Origin: Dimargaris cristalligena
Taxonomy: Eukaryota > Kickxellomycota > Dimargaritomycetes > Dimargaritales > Dimargaritaceae
Length of the DNA stretch: 16,145 nucleotides
Assembly: GCA_027576995.1 (NCBI GenBank)
Contig: JANBQC010000625.1
Coordinates: forward strand, 1 to 16,145
Direction: 5' to 3'
Numbering within the stretch: the first letter of the stretch is position 1; each line of letters starts with the position of its first letter. The notes under the pieces are model-generated. The model ran no database searches. It was given only the letters and a program-made list of their open reading frames with translations, and was not told where the DNA came from. Shown piece after piece: positions 1 through 9,046 of this stretch. Position numbers and translations under genes: made by a program.

Positions 1-466
1 ATCACCTTTCCCTTTTATTATCTATCTTTTCAAATAAAGTTCAGTTTTCAAGGATTTGATTTCAGTTCTTTACAGTGAGCATATATAGAGTTTTTTGGGG
101 GTAAACTAGGGGTAATAATAAGCTAAGGAATCTAACTAGTTCTAATGGGGCCTAGTTATATATATAGAGATAACTCCAGAGGGAGGTCCTAAGGGAAGAA
201 TATTACTAAGACTAAGGTATAGATAAATAGGCTGACCAGATAGTTGCAGGTATCTGGAAGTCTCTGGTGGTAATTGGAAGAGTCTTTGGATTAGTACTTG
301 AGTAATTAGTGTAAAGGGGTAGAGTCCAGAAGAGGAAGGGTTATATAATATAGGATAATTCCATAGTACTGGGGGTGGCTGTGGGAAGGTTAATATAGTA
401 CTATAAGGCCCAATATGATCAGATACTAAGCCAACTGGATTAAGGAGAGTTAGATGGTCTGACAAA

Positions 467-560
467 GGCAAATACTATTAGGTAATAATACATATCCCAC
501 TAATTTTCCCATACACATATCAGTTAAAACTTTATACAGCTGAGCCAAACTTCACCCACA
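467..560 (+). repeat. Dispersed repeat, copy A
   Basis: Aligns without gaps to copy B at a constant offset of 631 bases, from the shared start GGCAAATACT to the shared block AACTTCACC. By hand count about 80% of bases agree, and most differences are transitions. The best-kept core is ATTTTCCCATAC (503-514). Similarity upstream of 467 is weak. The strand is set by convention to match the other copies. The element class is unknown. Confidence 0.7.
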
Positions 561-1052
561 TATTTTTGATATCTTCTGTACCCAATCCTTCCTTTAATTA
601 CAAAAGGGCTTCTTGATAGATTGAATACCTGCACCCCCTTCCCATAAGTATTTTGTTTATTGATTGAACAACAACTATCTGCACACTTTAGGAGGGTGTG
701 CACCTCACACTATCTATAATTCCAGATTCTCTAATGTCCTGCTTTAAAACTAGCTCCAAATTAGATGAGATTTGGCCCATTTGTTAAGCTAGTTTACTAC
801 TAATTAGACCTACTTCCTCTTATCTTATACTTGGTGTTGGCGCTAGGGCTGTATCACTTGACAAAGGTGCATGTTTGTGCGAGTGTGGCTATCCTGGACC
901 AAGTATAACCATGTCAACAATTACCAGTAAACTATTGATATTCATCAGCAGGAGTGGACAAGTACAGTACATTGAATTTCTGGGCTAATGGTATATTTAC
1001 CCCCCACCCCCGCATAATCTAATACAGCAATTGCCTGTAATAGTATTAATGT

Positions 1053-1190
1053 GGGAGTAGTTTAATAAGGTTGTATAATGAAAAATCTATTTGATGAGGC
1101 AAATACTACTAGTTGAAAATAAACATCCTACCGATTTTCCCATACAAATACCAGATAAAACCTTATACAGCCGAGCTGAACTTCACCTAT
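1053..1190 (+). repeat. Dispersed repeat, copy B
   Basis: The best reference copy. It aligns without gaps to copy C at a constant offset of 7856 over about 138 bases, with about 70% identity by hand count, and to copy A over its 3' two thirds. Shared blocks include GAAAAATC (1080-1087), ACTAGTT (1108-1114), ATTTTCCCATAC (1134-1145), CTTATA (1162-1167) and TTCACC (1182-1187). No target-site duplication or terminal inverted repeat is visible at the edges. Confidence 0.75.
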
Positions 1191-2459
1191 GTAACAAAAA
1201 ACTGCAAGGGTTCTGGGCAATTGCACCGGCAGAGGGTAAGATTAGCTAATGTCCGATAGACTAGACTGTTTTTTAGTATAGTATGACTAAACATACCCCG
1301 GTAAACTCATTGAATGGGCCCGTGTTTTCATGTACCTTGACTACTTTATTTTTAGAGGATATACAATACGGAGAGACGCATGGCACAAGTTGGGAAAAAT
1401 TGCATTCGCATGCTTACTACTTGAATTTTGTTATCCCCCTAATTTATTGGCTATTGCAAAACGTCGATACCTACGTGTTGTACTATATAGTGGTAATTAG
1501 GATGCCCCCCTCTTCTGCCGTGTGTTTAACCTGGGAGTTGCGGCGCTGTATTTTGCCAAGTTTCGCATTGATTACCCACTCCATCGACATAACTTGGCTG
1601 CGTTTTCATGTGCCATCCTACCCAGTGGCTATTGCCCATGAATCATGGGGTATTCCAGTGTGTATCGATCTGTAAGGTTGGGGCTGTAGTGGGAGGAGCA
1701 GTGGGGATGCCGTGTCAGCAAACTGGGTGCCGATAGGAGGATAGTATGGGTGGAGAGTGCGCCGGGCTAGAAGGTGAACACAATTGATCTGGAATGCACA
1801 CATTTCTGGAATCGTCAATGATTGTCTCCCTGTTCCACTCACCCAGATGGTATTTTCGCTCGACTACACTCCTCAAAATACTTTACTACGGGATCGGCGC
1901 AGGTCCTGTTAAATCCAATGATACACATTTCGTGAGAATCCACCTGTAGCAGTGCTCAGGAAAGTTGAGTATGAGCACCTGATCCGAAGTTGCGCAATTT
2001 TTGCCTAAATTCGAATTGAACAATTCTATTCACTACTCTTTTGTCGCAAAATACCGGAGGAGTTGGCGACTTTCGAATGAGGGGAACGGTGAAGCAGCGG
2101 TGGTTGCCAATAAACACAATGGCCACTGGGAGAGGGATGATGCGTGTTTGGTGAGCGTGTGAATTGCTGGCTTGCTATAAGTTAGGCGTGTTGGCGGTGG
2201 GCCTGGGTTGAAGTTGGCTGCTGGGCAATACAAAAAAGGGCGGTTACCAATTGATGTATATATATATATGCATTCACTCTCCCATCCCACAGTGGGCCAG
2301 CTGGTCGCTGCCGAGACTGCATATATTCCACTACTGTATATAGCGAGCATGGGGAAAGCGACATACGCCCGCCTCGTCTTCTTGTGTTTCTTGCGAATTG
2401 CTTTGGAATTATCAAGTACTTGGGCGATATCACCGCCCTCGGCCAATCTGGCCATATGT

Positions 2460-2886
2460 TCGTTACTGTGAACGGATCACCGAGCCCACTCATCAACATT
2501 CACTCTCCGCGCCTAAAATCGACTCCCTCCGCAAATCCAGCTTCCTTTTCTTCTATTGTTCTTTGCCAACAGTTGGCATTCTGTGCGTTTTTCTCTAGGT
2601 TTCCCTGTGTTTTAGTCGTACCTTGGTATCGCCTTGGTTTAGACACCTGTCGGACATCGCCTAGGCACCTCCCTGGGTTTATATAGACGGGTTGTCCTGT
2701 TGGCCCTTGGTTGATTATTTCGCCCCTTTCATGTGTGGCCCTGTTTTGCCAGCCATTATTATTTTGTTTGTAGTTGGGTTTTTACACCCCATTAATTTGC
2801 TCGGTTAGGGTCACTTAATACCAACCCCTTTGCATCATATATAGCCGGCGACTTTTTTTTACACCAGTAACTCTTATACCGCAGCA
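2460..2886 (+). promoter_or_regulatory. Promoter and 5' leader region of gene 1
   Basis: Between the ATG at 2456 and the gene 1 start codon only one ATG occurs (2731), fewer than base composition would suggest, and the strand is T/C-rich; both fit a promoter or leader. Two TATA-like sequences are present, TTTATATAG at 2678-2686 and TATATAG at 2838-2844. The ATG at 2731 opens a 25-codon uORF ending at TAG 2806-2808. A transcript from the upstream box would include that uORF, and one from the downstream box would not. Transcription start sites are not visible from sequence. Confidence 0.45.
2838..2844 (+). promoter_or_regulatory. TATA-like box, proximal, gene 1
   Basis: TATATAG lies about 43 bases before the start codon at 2887, followed by a T run at 2853-2860. 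If used, the leader would be very short. The other candidate is the upstream box at 2678-2686. Confidence 0.35.
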
Positions 2887-5881
2887 ATGCCTCCCACTTG
2901 TTTTATCGTTATGCGGGGCTCCGTCAATACCCGGGTGCTCATTCCCAACAGCCGCACGTTTCGCCAGTTGTGCCTTCTGGCCCTACTTCTCAGTTGTCTG
3001 GCCCGCTCGGCCCAGGGACTTCTAAGACGGGCCACCAACTCGAGCTCGGCCGTCAATTTGCGCATCAACAACTTCCAAAACTGCAATAGCGATTCGCCCG
3101 TGCAGTTTAGCATTCCCATTGTAAACTACATCGAGGACACCAACCAGTTCGACCTGCAGCTGTCGGTCAACAACCGCGACCCCATAACAGGGGGTGAAAG
3201 TAAGTGGCTTCGGTTCAGTATTGTACGATTTTTCTTCTCGCCAGTCAGGGGTGGCCGACCTTCGGCGGCGTTTGAAAAAGCACCCAGTATTCCCGAGCAC
3301 TATTGGCCAGTATAAGGATAATCGAGTCCCCTAATATAATACTTAGCCCAATCCTTATATATCCTTCCCATTTGATCAACCATTAGCCATTATTGTGCTC
3401 GAGGTATTAGGAAATACCGTGGGCCATGAAACTACGCCGTCGTGTGACATGGCGTCAACAAGTTGCCCCATCGAAGAAGGCGACCAGTTGCTCGAAAAAA
3501 CAATCGATGTGCCCGGGGACATTGTATCGGTGGCCAAGAAGGTCCTCTCGGTGCCCGGTGTGAGCGTCGACGGCAGAGTGACTATTCAGGACGAGAGTGG
3601 CACCGAAATTGGATGTCTCCAGTTCTCCATGGAGAGCGAATCATCACTATATCGGGCTCCCGTGGCCATCACCGTAGGCGTAGCCGTGGGTCTAGCGGGG
3701 CTCGTCACCTTTTTGGCCAATGTTTTCCAATCCTCCTCGGCGGCGCCTTTGGAATCGACTGCCGCCAACGCGGCCGCGGTGGCATTACCCGTCGGAGGGG
3801 TGGCCCTAGGACTGTCGGCCATCGCTAAAGCCAACGTCTTCTCTGGCCCCACGCCTAATGTGCTCGATATCATGTCATTTGCCCAATTCGTAACCACCAC
3901 CGGGGCCCTGAGTTTAAACTACCCCCCGGTTTACCAGCAGTTCATCGCCAATTTCGGGTGGAGTGTTGGTATCGTTCGCCTACCATTCCTGGAGTCCCTT
4001 TACGACCGGCTCCAGCCCCTGTCAGCCCAAAATGCGACAGTCCTGGTCCGCCGGGCCGTTGGCGATGACCCCCTTCAGATTGGGCTGGGTGGATCCAACA
4101 ACTCCACCATATTGCAACTCGATCCCGATGCCATTGGTATCCAAAGATACGCTGCTTTAGTTGGTGTTCCACCCCAGCACATTTTTATCAATATGTTCGC
4201 CGTGTTCGTGATTTTACTCCTTATTGCCCTGGTATTTTGCCTGCTGGTGCGCTTCATCATTTTCGCGGTGGTGCGTTTTCGCCCATTCCGGTTTATGGCT
4301 ATGCGTCGCTATTTCTTCCACTGGACCAGCGGTGTCATTCTCCGGATTTTTGTCATGGCGTATCTCCCGCTCGCCGCCGTCTCCTTTTTGGAGATTACCC
4401 TGGGTCCCCAGCAACCGGGTCAGCAGGCGTTTGCCTATATCTTCCTGGTGGGCCTCTGTTTTCTTCTTATTGCCGTTTTGAGTTTCATAGTTATTCGAAC
4501 GGGGCCCCGCACGTTATACACAAATGACCGGTATTTGTACTCCTACGGCCCCCTTTATGTTCATTATGTTGTTAATAATTATGCCTTCTTCGTGGCACTT
4601 TTCGCGTACAAGATTGTGCAGGCTTCGATTCTAGGCACAGCTGGTAAAGCCGTTATTGCCCAAGTGGCCATTCTGGCTGCTAACGAGCTCATTTACCTGC
4701 TTTTGATGCTGATCCGGAGCCCGTTTGTACGCAAATTGGACCGCAACCTCAACATCACCATCGGTGTCCTGCGCCTCGTCAATACCGCGCTCTTGGTAAC
4801 CTTTATCGTTCACGTAAACGCCAGTACCCTGGTACGGTTAATTATTGCGGTTGTATGCATGGTGTTGCAGGTGGTTGTCCTAGCCTGCTACATTATTCTA
4901 GTGGTTTATACTGCGTTCCAGGGTATCAGCGATTTTATTCTAAACAAGAACATCAAACCAGTGTTTGAAGAGGACCGGTCTACTAACCTAGAGGCCGCGA
5001 CCAATGGCCCTGGTGGAGCTGATGGCAGTACCAACACTTTTTCCATTACTCGGGACCGAAGCGTCATTCGTGACGCAAATGCGGCGGCGGCATTGGCGGC
5101 AAGTAAAAAGGGCCGCTTCCGAGCCCAGCTTGCCCGGGGAAACACCTTGCTGTCCCGCCTAACCGGGACCAGTTCGACCGTCGGTGCCCACCGCAGCAAC
5201 CGCAGCGGTCGGTCGTCCGTTGCATCCCCAGTGGGGAGCAATGTGATATATTTGCCCATCAGTAATCCGGTGGCTCTTTCGCCATCAGAACACCCCACGA
5301 TGTCCTCGACCGGTGATGATACTCCCAGTGAAACGCCGGCCCATAACGCACACTACTACCAGGGCTTGCCCCGTCCCCCTGTGCCCACACCATCTAGTGG
5401 CCTTGACCATCACCGCCGGTCAGATTTCTCGGACTCCGAGCCTTCGACCATTTCCGGGGCTGGGCTTAGGTCTTCCCTTTTAATGGGGCCAAGGGGATCG
5501 CAGTCAGACATGCCAATGACCCGTTCGTCAGTGGTTGACAGTTCGCATGACCCTGATAACCAACACCCGCCTCTACATCAGCAATATCCCCCGGCCTTAC
5601 CGTGTAACTCTTCCACCTCCATAAGGGAGACTCCTTTAGCTGGCGGGCTACTTCCCTATCCTACGGCCCCCCGTGAATCGTTCACCACTTTTGCCGTTAC
5701 ATCTTTATCATCGTCCGACCCTCAGTTATCAGACCAAAGTATGGAATACCCACCATCGCCACCGGTTGTGGAAGTATCCCCAGCGGCCATTTCACGAGAG
5801 GCCCACGGCACCACCGGGTTTGCCCAGGCGGACGATGAGATATTTACGCGTAAGAAACAGCGGGGTGGTTATCGGCTCTAA
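2887..5881 (+). CDS. TRP/FLC-like membrane protein with ML-like domain
   Basis: Gene 1 has two exons (2887-3199 and 3387-5881) encoding about 935 residues. Residues about 25-44 form a signal peptide (hydrophobic LCLLALLLSCLA). Residues about 45-185 match the ML-like TRP_N domain, with cysteines 66, 124, 131 and 181 placed like the NPC2-fold disulphides and a CPI motif at 131-133. About nine membrane spans follow, near 197-217, 231-253, 369-400, 419-440, 452-474, 496-520, 525-548, 562-582 and 585-613. The GPLY motif before span six is typical of fungal FLC/TRP-like proteins. Asn-glycosylation motifs at 51, 320, 343 and 582 all fall on the predicted lumenal side, and the tail (616-935) would be cytosolic. 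Known relatives (yeast Flc1-3, fission yeast Pkd2) act in the ER, Golgi or plasma membrane in calcium homeostasis and wall integrity; the exact role here is inferred. The start is the first ATG before the signal peptide; M9 is an alternative. Confidence 0.85.
3200..3386 (+). other. Intron of gene 1 (spliceosomal)
   Basis: The donor is GTAAGTGG at 3200. The preferred acceptor is the TAG ending at 3386, giving a 187-nt phase-1 intron with a CTAAT branch-like sequence at 3331-3335. Without splicing the reading frame stops at 3313-3315. A second acceptor (TAG ending at 3410) keeps the same phase and would remove eight more residues. I prefer 3386 because the added residues complete a strand of the ML-like fold just before the Cys124-Cys131 loop. 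Confidence 0.75.
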
Positions 5882-5922
5882 TCGCAGGGGGTATTCATAT
5901 CCTAGCCGTACCTATTTTATAT

Positions 5923-5951
5923 TATATATGCATACTTATATATAGATATAT
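5923..5951 (+). terminator. Probable 3'-end processing signal, gene 1
   Basis: TATATAT at 5923-5929 and TATATATA at 5937-5944 lie about 40-65 bases past the stop codon. They resemble the TA-repeat efficiency elements of fungal polyadenylation sites. No clear AATAAA is nearby. Confidence 0.4.
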
Positions 5952-6189
5952 CAATCAGTACCACCAGCCATCCTTGTACGCGAATATTCAGTTGGTTGCC
6001 TAGATGGTCTCCACAGGCACCATTGTATCGCACACGGCACTATTCCTATTTTTTGTTATTAAACACCAAGCTTAAATATTTCGCGAGGACTAACTAAAAT
6101 TACCCCATATGAATGTTTATTTAAAGTGGGTGCAATCTGACTATTGCTTAGCAATATTATAGTATATAGTGCCAGACTAGATTAGCCAA

Positions 6190-6250
6190 AAGTAAGTACT
6201 AACTAGTTATAACCCCTGTATTTTCGTATGGGCTTTTTAACAGCCGAATC
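6190..6250 (+). repeat. Possible eroded repeat copy D
   Basis: The order ACTAGTTA, CCCC, TGTATTTT, then CAGCCGAAT resembles copy C with a gap of about 17 bases in the second half. The core CCCATAC is replaced by CGTATGGG. The match is short and could be chance. Confidence 0.2.
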
Positions 6251-8144
6251 CTGCTGCTTAATACGACGCGTGAAACTTGCTTACTGGCAGAACAGCGGAA
6301 TATGTAGAATGGTTCTATAGCTATATAGTTTGGCCGCATTAGTTGTGCTATTCGTACGCTGCTGCACTCTTTCATTTATACTATTGATACCTAAAGTATT
6401 ATACTAAAATATTCCAAGTCGCGGATCGCTCCACACAACGACGAGGAGTTGGTAGGATAGTGGTAATCCTAGCAGGGCCATGGCCTGCTATATGGTTTAA
6501 TGATGCCAATTTTATTGACTAAGATTATTCTTACTATTTCCCAACGTATGCTCTGACTATATTTCCTACCACTATTTCCCTATTCTCTTAACAAAAGCAA
6601 CCTAACGATTACATTGCTTTTAGTGATAGGTAAATAGGCTAGTATTAAGTCCCCTTGCTTTGTATTCCGACGTACTTAGAGAAGGATCCAGTCCCTCAGG
6701 GTCAGTGAACCAGACAGTCCACTGATGGTCCTAAAGAAAGGTGAACCAGGGCAGGCTTACTTAGCGAACTGAATCACAGTGCAGTTGTATTACAATGGCG
6801 CTGTTAGTGTGTGGGAGCGGACCAGCGAATGTCCCGTATAATCCGTTGAGTTAGGAAGAGTGCTAGGGGAAGGGGGGTCATGGAAGGCTGAATTTAATGG
6901 AAAAGACGCAACCTAAAACCTAATATTAAGCTAATGTGCGGTAAAAACAGCCAGTCCATTCCAAAACAATTCGCAGCTTAGTGTAGCAAAATAGGGGAGG
7001 GGGGTGTCCCGCCCGCCATCCTTTTCCCGCCAGTATCATAAGGGGCGATATGATTCGACTTTAAGACTTACCTCGTATACTGGACCTGTCACAATACTTA
7101 GCCACTTTTCAAACTACATGGTAGTGGGGCTATATTAATCCTATGACTACACCTGCCCTATCCCCCTAAATTAGGCCTAATAAACCGACCGCTGGGTTGT
7201 GTAAAGGAAGGTTCGAGATAAATTCCTAGCTACCGAGACCCCGGCCGGCCGGCTATCGTGCGCTGCAGATTCTTAAAAGGCAGAGTTTAGGAGTGGCCTT
7301 GGCACCAATTTGAACATTCATGAATGACACGCGGTGGATGCTATGGGCTACTTCGTCGGCAATGCTATTGGCATTTTGCTGCCCTATTTCCTTTGTTCCA
7401 TTATTTTTTTTGCCAAGCCTAGTGGGGGCTCAAGCCTTAGCCGCGCGATGGTTCCACTTGGGTGGCACCTGTACTGTCCGGGTTGCCTTTTGAAGCCTAC
7501 CAGCCAGACTAATCGGAATGGAGGTGTAGGTAGCACCAACAGCGGCCGCTGAAGTTCTCGCGGCATAGTTCCGGGACCAAAGCGGCCGAACAAGAGGATG
7601 TAGGCAAAAACGGGGGAGGGGGCAAGATATGCGAATGCGCGTGTGTAGGACCGGTCTCGTTCATGTATTACCCTTCCTACCGTCGGATAGCGGGCCTCCC
7701 CACCGCCTGCTCAAAAAAAAGGAAGAAAGAAATATAGGCGCAGTGCCGAAGGGGCTTTAAGAGTCGTATGTGTGTTTGCGCCCCCCTTGGCTTGGGCAGG
7801 GGGAAGTCCAGGTGGCTCTGTAGATGGGATTCAACGCCATAGACCACCACCTCCCGTCCTTTCATTTCCCTTGCAGCTAATAGAGTATCCAATAGCGGTG
7901 GTTTAGGGTGGGCTCTACTATGACATGTGCGGCCCACTCGGAATTCCTATTGACTCCAATCAAGGATAACCGGAAAGCACACTAGAGACTGCTTTGGGCT
8001 GGTCTATTCCGATCCCCCCTTCGGTTTAACGATAGCATGTACTTGATGATTTGCCATAGTGCATCAAACTAGGCGGCCCCGGCTACCTCCAAAAATCAAG
8101 CCAAGAGCCCAAGAGGGTGGGGCGGGCGGTGGTCGATGAAATGG

Positions 8145-8216
8145 TCTAGAATCTCGCTAAAATGGCCCTCTAGAATCTCGCTACAATGGCCCTCTAGAAT
8201 CTCGCTACAATGGCCA
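8145..8216 (+). repeat. Tandem repeat, three units of 24 bp
   Basis: Units at 8145-8168, 8169-8192 and 8193-8216 each begin TCTAGAATCTCGCTA and end ATGGCC. Unit 1 has A where units 2 and 3 have C (CTAAAATGG against CTACAATGG), and the last base of unit 3 differs. The preceding AAATGG looks like the end of an eroded fourth unit. In one frame every unit reads as an octapeptide, SRISL(K/Q)WP, without stops. Confidence 0.9.
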
Positions 8217-8908
8217 GAAAGTGGGTACTGACACCAGCTACTTCCCTCAACTTACCCTCGGATCCCCCCCATCCTATTAATAGCCACTATCCGGCTACAT
8301 TGTCGTAAAAATAGGCCTATATGGTAATTAGCCAGTCGACGAATGGTTTTATTGGCAGAGTGAGGAAGGAAGCCACGGGAAGAATGATGACCCGGTGCGG
8401 GCCCTTAGCGAGGAACTCGCACCGCGTTGTATGGTCCTTGAAAAGCCGGGGCCTTTGGCCTGATTGATCAAAGTGGACCGTCGATGTTCCTATTATTCCT
8501 GGTGGCTTCGGTTATCGCCCAGTATGTATATTTGTATCCTATCCACCACATACAGTAAAAATACGCGTACGGAGGAATTACGCGGCACCGGCCATGTTCC
8601 GAAGCAACCGCAGATATCTGCTGGTTCATTCTTGCACCCATAGCGAGCCTATATTAGGGCCAATTCATTGGTATTAGCACCTTAGCTTTCCGCTTTTACT
8701 TTACTGCCCTCTACAGTTACTTTCACTGCAACCCCCATCGGCCCAAATGAGGTCATTTAAACGGGGCTGTATCAGGTGCGGTATCGCGATTGTTACTATT
8801 AAAGGGTATATTGCTTTTTTCACAGCCGTAATGCTGTACAGTTTTGGCTATCGGTCTATTATATTCTAGCGCTATACTGCCAATATGGCCGTCGGAAAGT
8901 ATACATAT

Positions 8909-9046
8909 GGGAGAAGTTCATCCAAGCTGTATAACGAAAAATCCATTAAATTCGGCCAATATTACTAGTTAAAAATGCATTCCCCATGTATTTTCCCATA
9001 CACGTATAATGCAAACCCTTATATTGCTGGGCCGAATTTCACCCAT
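8909..9046 (+). repeat. Dispersed repeat, copy C
   Basis: Aligns without gaps to copy B (offset 7856) from GGGAG to TTTCACC, about 70% identical by hand count. It keeps the cores ATTTTCCCATAC (8990-9001) and ACTAGTT (8964-8970). It is a single copy here, with no partner nearby. Confidence 0.7.

Larger units (their letters stand above)
1..2459. other. Gene-poor AT-rich region with repeat copies
   Basis: I see no supportable gene here. The region holds two copies of a dispersed repeat (467-560 and 1053-1190), a purine-rich stretch at about 100-465 that may be a decayed reading frame, a C-rich run near 1001-1012 and a short TA run at 2257-2269. Several open frames of 75-140 codons occur on both strands, some overlapping each other at 2033-2500. 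None has a recognisable domain or clear codon bias, and lengths like these arise by chance in about 2.5 kb of such sequence. Confidence 0.6.

Noticed and set aside
142..471. 109-codon frame on the - strand
   Set aside because: The - strand is pyrimidine-rich here, which lowers stop frequency. The product has no domain, and the frame runs into repeat copy A.
1283..1675. 130-codon ATG frame on the + strand
   Set aside because: No recognisable domain, no clear codon bias and no promoter or 3' signals; the length is within chance for AT-rich DNA of this extent.
2033..2455. 140-codon - strand frame, possibly divergent from gene 1
   Set aside because: Starts with a basic, gene-like segment but soon turns to low-complexity codons such as repeated TAT ATA over a TA run. 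Three other frames overlap it equally well, and no family was recognised.
8393..8424. Inverted repeat CGGTGCG / CGCACCG with an 18-base loop
   Set aside because: A seven-base stem with this spacing is expected by chance in a window of this size, and no promoter or gene end is nearby.
8382..8463. Box C/D-like snoRNA (ATGATGA at 8382, CTGA at 8460)
   Set aside because: The sequences flanking the boxes do not form a terminal stem, and such short boxes are expected by chance several times in 16 kb.
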